A stretch of DNA of 64,000 bases. Source: Sulfitobacter aestuariivivens. GTDB taxonomy: Bacteria > Pseudomonadota > Alphaproteobacteria > Rhodobacterales > Rhodobacteraceae. The notes under the pieces are model-generated. The model had not been told where the DNA came from, did no database searches, and was given only the letters and a program-made list of their open reading frames with translations. This document shows, piece by piece, positions 27,012 through 35,426 of the stretch. The stretch lies in the NCBI RefSeq assembly GCF_014763045.1, contig NZ_JACTAG010000001.1:310001-374000 (forward strand), given 5' to 3'. Position 1 is the first letter of the stretch, and each line of letters starts with the position of its first letter. A program made the position numbers and the translations under genes.

Positions 27012-27830
27012 TTATCGAGGTGACAACTGCTCTCCTGCCCGAAGCCGTCGAGCGAAGGCTGCAACAAAAGCCGCGATCTCTCTCGGTTTTTCGGTGCAAA
27101 GGGCGTGACCTGCTCCGTCAAGGTCAACTATCTGAACGCGGTCGGGGAACTTGGCTTTAAGAAGATAACCGTTGGCGGGGGGAGCGATACGATCCTGCAA
27201 GCCTTGAATGGCCAATATCGGGCAGCTTCCACCCGCCCACCAATCGCCCACCGGAGTGGCTGCCAGAGCAGCTGAAAATGCCCGCCCGAATTCAGCCGAA
27301 CGGTCTGGTACCTCGAAATACTCATCCGGAATCTTACTGTCGGGCGCAAAGAGCGCGGTGCGGTATAGCTTGTGTCTCTCAGCCTTTTCGACACTACCTG
27401 ACATAATTTGAGATAAAGCTGCTTGCGCCTCCTCGTCTGGCGGGACCATCCCACCCGCGGCCAGCAGAACAACTGCCGTGATCAGATCAGGCCTCATGCT
27501 AGCGGCCATACGCGCCACTCTATTCCCTCCAGCATGTCCGATAAGGAGTGCAGGTGCGTCGCAAAGGACGCTCAAAACCTCAATTACGTCTCCAGCCAAA
27601 TCCCGTAGTGTGACGTTTTCGAGAGATGCCTGGCTGCCTCCGCACCCTCTGGGATTCATGCCCGCAACTCCCAGTCCAAGGGACTGGAGTTCGGCACCCA
27701 GCGCACCATAACCGCGAATACCGCCCGTAGCTCCCGGCAATAGAAGCGCTTCTGGAATATCTGAGGACCAACGGATAATCTCGAAACGGTGGCCGTTCGA
27801 TTGGACGATCTGGATAGTCGGTCCAGTCAT
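27012..27830 (-). CDS. Alpha/beta-hydrolase with Ala at the nucleophile site
   Basis: A 272-residue alpha/beta-hydrolase fold protein with an oxyanion-region LLLPGATGG (29-37), NPRGCGGS (59-66), and a C-terminal DGAGHAL histidine and GLQDRI aspartate in place. The elbow reads GHAGGN (98-103), so A100 replaces the usual serine. The same alanine occurs in a subgroup of bacterial hydrolases, which may use another residue or have a non-hydrolytic role. The protein lacks a signal peptide and should be cytoplasmic. It stands alone between repeat-rich gaps. Confidence 0.8.
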   Translation of the reverse strand: MTGPTIQIVQSNGHRFEIIRWSSDIPEALLLPGATGGIRGYGALGAELQSLGLGVAGMNPRGCGGSQASLENVTLRDLAGDVIEVLSVLCDAPALLIGHAGGNRVARMAASMRPDLITAVVLLAAGGMVPPDEEAQAALSQIMSGSVEKAERHKLYRTALFAPDSKIPDEYFEVPDRSAEFGRAFSAALAATPVGDWWAGGSCPILAIQGLQDRIAPPANGYLLKAKFPDRVQIVDLDGAGHALCTEKPREIAAFVAAFARRLRAGEQLSPR

Positions 27831-28294
27831 TTTGTGCCCCTTGGAGATGGTGCTGGCCTACCGGAAAACCGCGACTCGATGTCCGGCACGCTAGTTGCGA
27901 AGTGCATTTCAAAGCATACTACAGAAATGCCGAGCAACGAGCCAATGGGTGAGGGCCGGCCGGCGTCGCGTGAGGACAGGTTCCTATCGGACCAACGTCC
28001 ACAAAGGGCTCCAAGCCGCCCTTAGATCGAGTGCAGCAATTTCTCGGGACTGCCCAGTCCGTCTTGTCATGGACGGCCCAGAGCTGCCGTCCAACAACGA
28101 CCCTGGTTTCTGCAATCGCAGCCCGCTTTCCGGCCATTCGCTGCATGAGTAAAACTGGTGGATGGATGAACTCACTGTTTGCGGGACGAAGCAGCCGATT
28201 GCAGGTGCCGCATCTGAGTAGGTTCACCAATGGTTGCAAAATGTCTTCTCGTGGTAGATGATTTTTTGGCAATCTTTTCAGGGAGTGAGCAAAC
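27831..28294. repeat. Dispersed-repeat copy with hairpin
   Basis: No gene. From 28010 to 28150 lies the best copy of the dispersed repeat: CCGCCCTTAGATCG, the hairpin GGACGGC-CCAGAGCT-GCCGTCC (28071-28092) and GGCCATTCGCTGCATGAG. The promoter of the DUF805 gene is in the last 100 bases. Confidence 0.55.
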
Positions 28295-28810
28295 ATGGGT
28301 TTGGTTGAAGCCATCAAGACGTGCCTCGCAAAGTACTTTGTCTTTTCGGGGCGCGCGGTGCGGTCCGAGTACTGGTGGTTTGTGTTGTTCGTAGTTGTCG
28401 TGAGCCTCGTCTTGGCAGTCATTGACGCCTCCCTGTTTGGCATGGACCCGGAAACTGGAGAGAGCAGCCAAGTCCTCACCCCGATATTCCAACTTGCCGT
28501 TGTCGTACCCATGCTTGCCGCTGGATGGCGTCGACTTCATGACACCGGAAGACCAGGCTGGTACTTGCTTTTGCCTGCAGCACTAAGCATCGCAACCATG
28601 TTCATGCTGTTCAGTGGCGTCGCTGTATTCTCAGTGCTCGAGCAAGGCGCGGGCGACCCTGAAGCGTTGAGAGGCCCAGCGGCACTACTTGGCGTCACCG
28701 GCGTGATGGTTGTGGGTGTCCTTCAACTTATACTCTCGGTGCTGATGATCTGGTGGCTAAGCCGACCGTCACAGCAAGGTACAAATGAATATGGTCCACC
28801 CGCAGCTTGA
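28295..28810 (+). CDS. DUF805 membrane protein
   Basis: A 171-residue inner-membrane protein with the DUF805 start (YFVFSGRAVRSEYWWF), four predicted helices and the conserved RRLHDTGRPGWY motif (about 80-91). The family is widespread and of unknown function. GGGAGTG lies 9 bases before the ATG. It starts a run of four same-strand genes that otherwise encode exported proteins, spaced 28-73 bases apart, so a shared transcript is likely. Confidence 0.9.
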   Translation: MGLVEAIKTCLAKYFVFSGRAVRSEYWWFVLFVVVVSLVLAVIDASLFGMDPETGESSQVLTPIFQLAVVVPMLAAGWRRLHDTGRPGWYLLLPAALSIATMFMLFSGVAVFSVLEQGAGDPEALRGPAALLGVTGVMVVGVLQLILSVLMIWWLSRPSQQGTNEYGPPAA

Positions 28811-28883
28811 ACTTATGACGTGGGTCATCATTGCTTTCGCAGCGACATTGCGAAACATGGCTAAACTGCCAAGGGGGTTATAT

Positions 28884-29654
28884 ATGAAGACGCATCTAGT
28901 CGCCGGCACGGTCCTTACATTCATGCTGTCAACACCTGCGACGGCTGACTGGAACTTCAGTGGGCCTCCGAATGCCAACGCCTTCATCCAGACAGACAAC
29001 ATGACGCTGGAGTTGCAATGTGATTGGGTCCGTTTTGCGCCAGCAGGTTACGAGGACTCGCAAGACATCGTTTCCAAGCAAGGCCTGTCCTTTCGGTTCA
29101 TGAAAGATGGTTCGACCGAGGTGGGTGCGTTTCAGGCAGGATCAGTGAATGCGGATATCTCGCTCGTCGACAACTATCCTGTTGAGGTCCGTTTCTTCGA
29201 TCAGGGCGACTATGATTTCGTTTTGGATCAGATCGCGCAGAACGCCGTTCTGAACCTTTCGATGGCTGACCAGGATGTCTCTTATGGCATCTTTACACTC
29301 AAAGGATCATCTGCAGCGGTGAGATCCCTGCGCGCGGCCTGCGGCTCTAACGCGTCGACATCACAGAGCATGGAGGCGCCAGAAGGCATTGTGTATTGCG
29401 GTGGCGGTGCGGTGCAGAGGGTCATCGAATACGCGATAGTAGGTCAATCAGGTGACCAGTGGGATGCCGTTGTGACCGTCAATGGTGAGACCGTACGCGC
29501 GATGACCTCATACAGCTTCTTCGGAAACTCCGAACCACCGGCAGGCTTCCAGGTGGCGCTCTTGGGTGAAGATCGGTCAGAGTTCCTCGTCTTCAGCGAT
29601 GGGGGCCGGAACTGGATCGAGTTTGGCGATTACACCTACGATCAGTGCAATTGA
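28884..29654 (+). CDS. Exported protein of unknown function
   Basis: A 256-residue protein with a signal peptide (MKTHLVAGTVLTFMLSTPATA, cleavage before DWNF). The mature part is beta-rich and has four cysteines that could form two disulfides (LQCDW, RAACGS, VYCGGG, YDQCN). AAGGGGG lies 6 bases before the ATG at 28884; an earlier in-frame start at 28785 would overlap the DUF805 gene and bury the signal. No family recognised. It is probably periplasmic and cotranscribed with its neighbours. Confidence 0.75.
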   Translation: MKTHLVAGTVLTFMLSTPATADWNFSGPPNANAFIQTDNMTLELQCDWVRFAPAGYEDSQDIVSKQGLSFRFMKDGSTEVGAFQAGSVNADISLVDNYPVEVRFFDQGDYDFVLDQIAQNAVLNLSMADQDVSYGIFTLKGSSAAVRSLRAACGSNASTSQSMEAPEGIVYCGGGAVQRVIEYAIVGQSGDQWDAVVTVNGETVRAMTSYSFFGNSEPPAGFQVALLGEDRSEFLVFSDGGRNWIEFGDYTYDQCN

Positions 29655-29682
29655 GCCGCATGAGAAGGCCGGAAATACAGAC

Positions 29683-30198
29683 ATGGTGAGCCGACTAGTT
29701 GAAAAGGGAGAACGCGCTGGTGCCGGCACAGGATTGGTTGTTTTCTGTGTGATCTCCGCAGCTTTCAACACTGCTTCGGCTCATGCGCAGGACTTGTCTG
29801 GTCTGCCCACACAGTTGCTTGAGAAAGTCGAGGCCGCGCAGCAGGCATGCTCCGATTTCGAAAATGGACAGTTCGCCCTTGAATTGGGATCTATTCACCG
29901 CATCGATCTCGATGGAGACATCCAACGGGGCTGGGTTCTGGACGAGGCGGGTTTCGCCTGTTCCACCGCTGTGTCGCTCTATTGCGGGACAGGCGGTTGC
30001 ATGTCTCACTTCTTGGTCGAAGAACATTTGTTCTCGCTTCTCAATCAGGGATGGGACATGGCGAACATTAGCCCATTGCGCGTGCTTTTGGCGGATGTGC
30101 ATGGCTCGCAATGTGGTGGGATCAACCCAACGCCCTGTGTCGTGGCCAGTGTTTGGGATTCAGATGAAATGGTCTGGCGCAGCACGGGTGCAGAGTAA
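29683..30198 (+). CDS. Cysteine-rich exported protein of unknown function
   Basis: A 171-residue protein with an N-terminal hydrophobic segment (LVVFCVISAAFNTASAHAQ, residues 18-36) acting as signal peptide. The mature chain of about 135 residues has six cysteines (ACSDF, GFACS, YCGTGGC, SQCGG, TPCVV), suggesting disulfides and an exported location. ATG at 29683 is preferred because earlier in-frame starts lie in the previous gene. It is 28 bases downstream of the previous exported protein. No family recognised. Confidence 0.7.
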   Translation: MVSRLVEKGERAGAGTGLVVFCVISAAFNTASAHAQDLSGLPTQLLEKVEAAQQACSDFENGQFALELGSIHRIDLDGDIQRGWVLDEAGFACSTAVSLYCGTGGCMSHFLVEEHLFSLLNQGWDMANISPLRVLLADVHGSQCGGINPTPCVVASVWDSDEMVWRSTGAE

Positions 30199-30233
30199 GA
30201 GTAGAATATATGGAAAGGCACCTCGAAAAGGTC

Positions 30234-30536
30234 ATGCGTGCCATCTGTGCCTGCGCTTTGGCGCTGACGGTGACGGGATGCGTCGAAACCGCTCCAAAGG
30301 TCGCGATCAGCGAACCTGACCCGGAACTGAACTTCGTTCGCGGTTACCGAAGTGTTGCGGACGAGTGCCAGCTTGTCGGCGAAACGGCGTTCACTGTCGA
30401 TTTCTTAGACGACGCGTCTGATCTCGTGGCCTGTCCGACGGGAAGCGCGGCAATGGCTAGCCTATTGGCGGAAACGGGAGCGGCCGTAGTCACCCAGACG
30501 AACAGCTTCACGTTCTTTCGCTTTCCATATCGCTGA
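30234..30536 (+). CDS. Small predicted lipoprotein
   Basis: A 100-residue protein with a lipoprotein signal (MRAICACALALTVTGC, lipid-attachment C16). The mature part is about 85 residues with two more cysteines (DECQL and VACPT). AAAAGG lies 5 bases before the ATG at 30234; an ATG at 30210 would place charged residues before the signal and is less likely. It is the last of the DUF805 run. No family recognised. Confidence 0.65.
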   Translation: MRAICACALALTVTGCVETAPKVAISEPDPELNFVRGYRSVADECQLVGETAFTVDFLDDASDLVACPTGSAAMASLLAETGAAVVTQTNSFTFFRFPYR

Positions 30537-31054
30537 ACCAGATAATTGCAGAATTTGGCACGAGCAAACCTCGGTTCCGCTTTGGTGCCTGACGGCTTGG
30601 CTGGAAGGCTTGGTGCATTGCTGCATCTCCCAGCATTATCAGTCGACCACTTCCGGTTTCGGCCCAAAGCGGACACCACGCCGCTCAACTTGGCTGCGAT
30701 GCGGCGTTTTCTGGAGCAGACATTCGCTGCGGTAGCGATATCGAACGGAGAGTGAAATAAGCAGTCGAAGGCTATCCGCCTTTTGCGACTTCGCTACAAT
30801 TGACTGCATGACTTTTCATCTGTGATCGCCCTTCGAGTCCATTGAGCATGCCTCAATTGTTTGCATTTGATTGCTGGCAGAGGGCAAACTTAAAGCAATC
30901 ATTATTGCTCCAACCAAAGATACCTCGGGAAGTGATCTTGTAAGTCACGAGAAGAACACTTTGCGGATCACCAGCATGCCCGCATTTTCGACTTGTGGAT
31001 GTGTGAAACTCATGTTCGATTTGTCTTATGAGCATTTGGTCTGAAAGGAATTCT
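30537..31054. repeat. Intergenic, dispersed-repeat copy
   Basis: No gene. From about 30580 to 30760 the dispersed repeat recurs: GCATTGCTGCATCTCCCAG, then CTTCCGGTTTCGGCCCAAAG and GACATTCGCTGCGGTAGCG. After 30780 the sequence turns AT-rich and holds the promoter of the metalloprotease operon. Confidence 0.5.
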
Positions 31055-33517
31055 ATGCGAATTGCATTCGCAGTCGCTATCCTTATCTGTCATCTTGTTC
31101 CTTTGCCCACGTCAGCGCGTGACACTGAGGATTATCAGCAGATCGTCGCGGGTGCGAAGTTGAGCGATGGACCGGTCCAGATTTTCGCAAAGGACGCGCA
31201 CCATTATCTATCACTCCCGCCTGACATCTTCGACCGGACCCTGATTTGGTCCGCGGAGGTGGCGCGATATCCGGCGGATGCGATTTCATTGGCCGGTACG
31301 GAGATTGCAACCCGAGCCATAAAACTGGAACGACAAGGCAACCGCGTGCTTGTGCGGTCTCTTTCATCGGGGTCGATCCGCGCAAGCGGTACGGCAGGGT
31401 TTCCGACCGAAAGCCTGAAGATGACCCCAATCAATATTGCTTTCGCGAATGCCCAGATCGGTCCGGTTCTGCTCTCGTTCGACATTCTGGCAGAGAATTC
31501 GGACGGCCGGATCCTTCTGGAAACGACGGGGCCGTTCACATCCGATATCGCAGACTACTCGGTGAAGGGCCAATTGAGCAGCACGGGGATGACATCGATT
31601 GCGGTCGATCCTGCGAGGTCCTACATTGCACGCGCCTCTGCCCATCCAACGAACATCTTCCTCGTCTCGCATCTGACGTTCATGGCACAGGATCAACTGG
31701 GGCAGGATCGCGCGCTATCAATCGAAGTTGCCCATACCATCACGATGCTGCCTAAGGACCCGATGGAGCGTCGGCCATTTGATCCGCGCGTGGGATATTT
31801 CGCGACAGAAGTGCTCAACTTCGAAGGCGATGACGGATCGCCAGCAAGTATCCTTCAACTCGCTTTGCGACACCGTCTTACACACGCCGATCCGGACGCC
31901 CCGCGCCCGTCTGATCCGGTTGAGCCGTTGGTCTACTATCTCTCGCCGGAAATCCCCAAAAGATGGCGTTCCTACATCCGCGCCGCCATTGAAGACTGGC
32001 AACCGGCCTTCGAAGCGGCAGGTTTTTCCAATGCTATTGTAGCACGAGACGCTCCGACACAGGAAGAAGACCCCGATTGGTCAATCAACGACGCCAGCAA
32101 CAATGTCATCCGGTGGCTCACACAACCGATTGCCAATGCACTTGGACCAAACGTCCATGACCCCCGCACGGGCGAGATCATTTCTGCACACATTCTGGTT
32201 TGGCCTGATGTACTGAACACCTTCTCAGACTATTACTATTTGCTGATGTCGGACATTGATCCCCGGGCGCAGTCGCTGCCGCTTCCCGAAGAAGTTCAGG
32301 GCCGCATTCTTCGCTATGCGGTCAGCCACGAAGTGGGCCATACGCTTGGGCTACGCCACAATCACCATGCCTCAACTGCATGGAGCACAGATCAGCTACG
32401 TGACGCGGCCTTCGTGGCTGAACAAGGATCGACATCATCAATTATGGCCTACGGTCGGTTCAACTATGTCGCGCGGCCCGAAGACGGCATTGATCAGTTT
32501 TTTCCGTTGATCGGCAGCTACGATTCTCATGCGATTGAATGGGGCTACACACCAAACCTCGACGCCGCAGAGCTGGACACAATTGCATCCGCGTCGACCG
32601 AGAAACACGAGCTTGTTTGGGGTGCGGGTGAGTTGCCATCCGAGGGCTATGGACGGCTCGATCCAAAAATCCTCACCGAAAACATCGGTGCAAATCGTAT
32701 CGAGGCCACCCGCGCGGGCGTGGCCGCCCTTCAAAGCTCTCTTGCCCGATTACCGGACGCCATTGCGCCATCACCTGCGAAAGCCGACATCATGGGCCGC
32801 GTCTTTGATCAGGCCAAGGAGCGTTACCTGGGTTTCATGGATAGCGTGGTCCAGATGGTTGGCGGTTTGACGTCGACCGCATCGGATGGTCTGCCGACCG
32901 GATACTCACGCGTTGAGGATTCAAAGGCCGCCTTGAATTATCTGATCTCCGAAGGCGTTTCCGGCCTCGACATGTTTGCCGATCCGAAGCTGTTGGCAGA
33001 GTTCCGACCTGTTGGCGGATTGGAAGGGGCCGACGCCATGGCGCGAAAACTCCTATCGGATATACTCGAGCCGTCCAAAATTCGGTTGGTCTACACGCAG
33101 AATGAGCTGCGCCCTGATCGAAATTTTGGCGTGGCTGAAATGCTCGCAATCATCACTGATGCCTTTTTGCAGGATGCGGAAGCGATTGAGAATATGGCCT
33201 CGCCTAAACGTGCAGCGCTGGCGCAGTATGTCGAACTGCTGCGAACCTTACCCTCATATGAGGGGGATCCATCGGTCGAAGTACTGGCAGTCCTTGGTTT
33301 CCCGCAAGGTCTTGTCGATCTGAGCGCTGCGGGCTTGACCGACACAGGTCTTGATGCAGCGGCGGCGCGGGAGTTGGAACGACTGGTCGCAGCGCTGGCA
33401 CCCCAGGGAGACGGGTTGGCAACCCGGTTATTCAAAGATGTTGAGCGTCTAATTGGGATCGATCCGGATGCGGAGAAAACAACAGCGACACCCCCCTCTG
33501 GAGGAAATGGCCCATGA
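31055..33517 (+). CDS. Exported zinc metalloprotease, DUF5117/DUF5118-type
   Basis: An 820-residue protein with a signal peptide (MRIAFAVAILICHLVPLPTSA). It carries the metzincin-type zinc site HEVGHTLGLRH (H425, H429, H435). The long N-terminal region (about 30-250) matches the DUF5117/5118 part of large bacterial metalloproteases, and a helical C-terminal part (about 560-800) follows. AAGGAA lies 6 bases before the ATG at 31055. Family members of 800-900 residues are periplasmic or secreted with unknown substrates. The gene heads a tight five-gene operon and overlaps the following lipoprotein gene by ATGA. Confidence 0.9.
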   Translation: MRIAFAVAILICHLVPLPTSARDTEDYQQIVAGAKLSDGPVQIFAKDAHHYLSLPPDIFDRTLIWSAEVARYPADAISLAGTEIATRAIKLERQGNRVLVRSLSSGSIRASGTAGFPTESLKMTPINIAFANAQIGPVLLSFDILAENSDGRILLETTGPFTSDIADYSVKGQLSSTGMTSIAVDPARSYIARASAHPTNIFLVSHLTFMAQDQLGQDRALSIEVAHTITMLPKDPMERRPFDPRVGYFATEVLNFEGDDGSPASILQLALRHRLTHADPDAPRPSDPVEPLVYYLSPEIPKRWRSYIRAAIEDWQPAFEAAGFSNAIVARDAPTQEEDPDWSINDASNNVIRWLTQPIANALGPNVHDPRTGEIISAHILVWPDVLNTFSDYYYLLMSDIDPRAQSLPLPEEVQGRILRYAVSHEVGHTLGLRHNHHASTAWSTDQLRDAAFVAEQGSTSSIMAYGRFNYVARPEDGIDQFFPLIGSYDSHAIEWGYTPNLDAAELDTIASASTEKHELVWGAGELPSEGYGRLDPKILTENIGANRIEATRAGVAALQSSLARLPDAIAPSPAKADIMGRVFDQAKERYLGFMDSVVQMVGGLTSTASDGLPTGYSRVEDSKAALNYLISEGVSGLDMFADPKLLAEFRPVGGLEGADAMARKLLSDILEPSKIRLVYTQNELRPDRNFGVAEMLAIITDAFLQDAEAIENMASPKRAALAQYVELLRTLPSYEGDPSVEVLAVLGFPQGLVDLSAAGLTDTGLDAAAARELERLVAALAPQGDGLATRLFKDVERLIGIDPDAEKTTATPPSGGNGP

Positions 33518-33906
33518 AACCAATCGTCTCATTGCTCGGAGGCCTGGCACTTGCTGCATGTAGCGTGTCCCAATCCAGCGAAGAAACCCTGCGTCAGCAT
33601 GGATATTCGGCAACTTATGTTGCGGGTTACCACGACGGCTGCCCTAGCGGGAAACGCGCGGGCGGGGACATGTTTTCCCAACGGATGCAAAACGCTTCAG
33701 CCTATGCTGCCGATGGCGACTACAAAACCGGTTGGGATTTTGGATTTGTGCAGTGCCGTGAGATCGAGGCACGTAATGAAGCAATAGCAGGGGCAATCGG
33801 TACTGCCATTGCATCAGGGGCGGGGCGTAGCCATGGCGCAGATGGCGTTGATGTGCGTAAGATCATGTCGGGGATTGATACCTCGGGCCTCGAAAACCTC
33901 AATTGA
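33514..33906 (+). CDS. Small lipoprotein in metalloprotease operon
   Basis: A 130-residue protein with a lipoprotein signal (MKPIVSLLGGLALAAC, lipidated C16). The mature part has YVAGYHDGCPSGKRAGG and WDFGFVQC, two cysteines that could pair, and a Gly/Ala-rich helix near 95-110. It overlaps the protease gene by ATGA, so production is coupled. A role as partner or anchor of the protease is an inference from coupling only. No family recognised with confidence. Confidence 0.75.
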   Translation: MKPIVSLLGGLALAACSVSQSSEETLRQHGYSATYVAGYHDGCPSGKRAGGDMFSQRMQNASAYAADGDYKTGWDFGFVQCREIEARNEAIAGAIGTAIASGAGRSHGADGVDVRKIMSGIDTSGLENLN

Positions 33907-33919
33907 ATAGGAAAGAAAC

Positions 33920-34216
33920 ATGACTTTACTCCTTCGCACAATTTCGCTCGTCGGCATTGCCGTCGTCTCGATGTCTTCGGCCGTTCTCGCTTTTGACCGA
34001 GAGACGACAGATGCTCTCAAGGCCTGCCATGACCACCTTTGGGAGGTATCGGAATTCGCCGACCTGCCAAATGCCGCGCTGTCTGTGTGGCCCGCCTCAT
34101 CCAATGACGGCGTGACAAAAATCTATTGGGTGGTGGACTGGTCCGACCCGGACATCCGCGCTGCCGGTCAGTGTGAATATAGCGGGGATGAAGTCACCGG
34201 CTATGAGCGCTTCTGA
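33920..34216 (+). CDS. Small exported protein in metalloprotease operon
   Basis: A 98-residue protein with a signal peptide (MTLLLRTISLVGIAVVSMSSAVLAF). The mature 73 residues hold two cysteines (KACHDH, GQCEYS) and aromatic residues (IYWVVDWSDPD). AGGAAAG lies 6 bases before the ATG. It sits 13 bases after the lipoprotein gene and overlaps the MFS gene start. It is probably periplasmic, of unknown function. Confidence 0.7.
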   Translation: MTLLLRTISLVGIAVVSMSSAVLAFDRETTDALKACHDHLWEVSEFADLPNAALSVWPASSNDGVTKIYWVVDWSDPDIRAAGQCEYSGDEVTGYERF

Positions 34217-35426
34217 TCGCGTCGGCACGACTGGTGCGCTGATCGCCCTTGTTCTTGTTGCGGCATTCTTTCTGTTTGAATTCGTTGCCCGCATTTTGCC
34301 AAGCTTGGCCATCGACCAGATCGCATCCGACTTCGGGCTGTCGAATGCGCGTTTTGGCACCTTGTCTAGCGTCTTTTTCTGGGTCTACGCGCCGATGCAG
34401 CTTGTTGTCGGGGCGCTTCTTGACCGTTTCGGCGCCAAGCGGCTAGTTTTCCCCGCCTGTGCGATTTGCGCACTCGGCGTACTTCTGTTTGGCGTTGCTG
34501 ATGCGCCTATGCTGGCCACTATAGGTCGTTTCCTGACAGGCCTCGGTGCCTCATTCGCTTTCGTGTCCGCCCTGTTTGTCGTTACACATCAATTCCCGGC
34601 GGAACGATTTGCCATGCTCTCGGGCGTAGTGAACATGGTTGGTATGATCGGCGCGGCGATCGGGGCCGTTGTGCTGACTGACATGATGGTTACGACGGGC
34701 TGGCGGATCGCCTTTGTTGCAACAGGCGCAATTGGTCTGCTCATTGCAGCCTTGATGGTTGTGTTCGTTCCTGGAGTGGCCCCAGCCACCCGTGAGGCAT
34801 CTGCGCCTCCATTAGTTTCGGGCTTCGCATCGATTTTTCGCAATCGGCGTCTTTGGATCATCGCGCTTTGTGGTGCGCTTTATTACATGCCCATCAATGT
34901 ATTCGGCGGGCTTTGGGGGCAAAGCGACCTGATGCAGGACCATGGCCTGTCGCAGGTCTCGGCTGAATTCGCGGTCTCAATGGTCTTTTGGGGTATGGCT
35001 TTGGGAAGCGTCGTCGCTGGTATTGTCGCCGACCGCTCCGGGCGTCCACGCGTTATCATTGTCAGCAATGCCTGCCTTGCCGCCATCTGCTTTGGCTTTG
35101 CAATCTATTCGGCCACTTCGTCCGTCGCACTCTTGAGTGCAGCGCTTTTTCTGGGCGGTGCTTTTTCGGGTGCACAGATTCTGACATTCGCCATGGCCAA
35201 GGAAGGGGCGGAAGCAACCGAAACTGGCAAGATTATCGCCTTCGTGAATATGATCGGCATTGCGTCAGCCGTTATCTTCCAGCCACTAATTGGTGAAATG
35301 CTCGATCAGTCCAGCGGCAACTATCGTATCGCTTTGTCGCTCGTTCCAGCCTGTCTGGTCTTGTCGGCCTGTCTGATGTGGGTGGGCGTCAAAAGTAACG
35401 GTCCAAAAGCGGTGAAGAAACCGTGA
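34203..35426 (+). CDS. MFS transporter
   Basis: A 407-residue major facilitator with twelve predicted helices. The loop 2-3 motif GALLDRFGAKRLVF (about 60-73) and the matching loop 8-9 motif GIVADRSGRPRVI are present. ATG at 34203 lies inside the end of the previous gene; ATGs at 34188 and 34173 are alternatives. The substrate cannot be told from sequence. Placement between a secreted protease and periplasmic proteins suggests export or import of a product linked to the protease, which is only an inference. It overlaps the next gene by four bases. Confidence 0.85.
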   Translation: MSASDRVGTTGALIALVLVAAFFLFEFVARILPSLAIDQIASDFGLSNARFGTLSSVFFWVYAPMQLVVGALLDRFGAKRLVFPACAICALGVLLFGVADAPMLATIGRFLTGLGASFAFVSALFVVTHQFPAERFAMLSGVVNMVGMIGAAIGAVVLTDMMVTTGWRIAFVATGAIGLLIAALMVVFVPGVAPATREASAPPLVSGFASIFRNRRLWIIALCGALYYMPINVFGGLWGQSDLMQDHGLSQVSAEFAVSMVFWGMALGSVVAGIVADRSGRPRVIIVSNACLAAICFGFAIYSATSSVALLSAALFLGGAFSGAQILTFAMAKEGAEATETGKIIAFVNMIGIASAVIFQPLIGEMLDQSSGNYRIALSLVPACLVLSACLMWVGVKSNGPKAVKKP

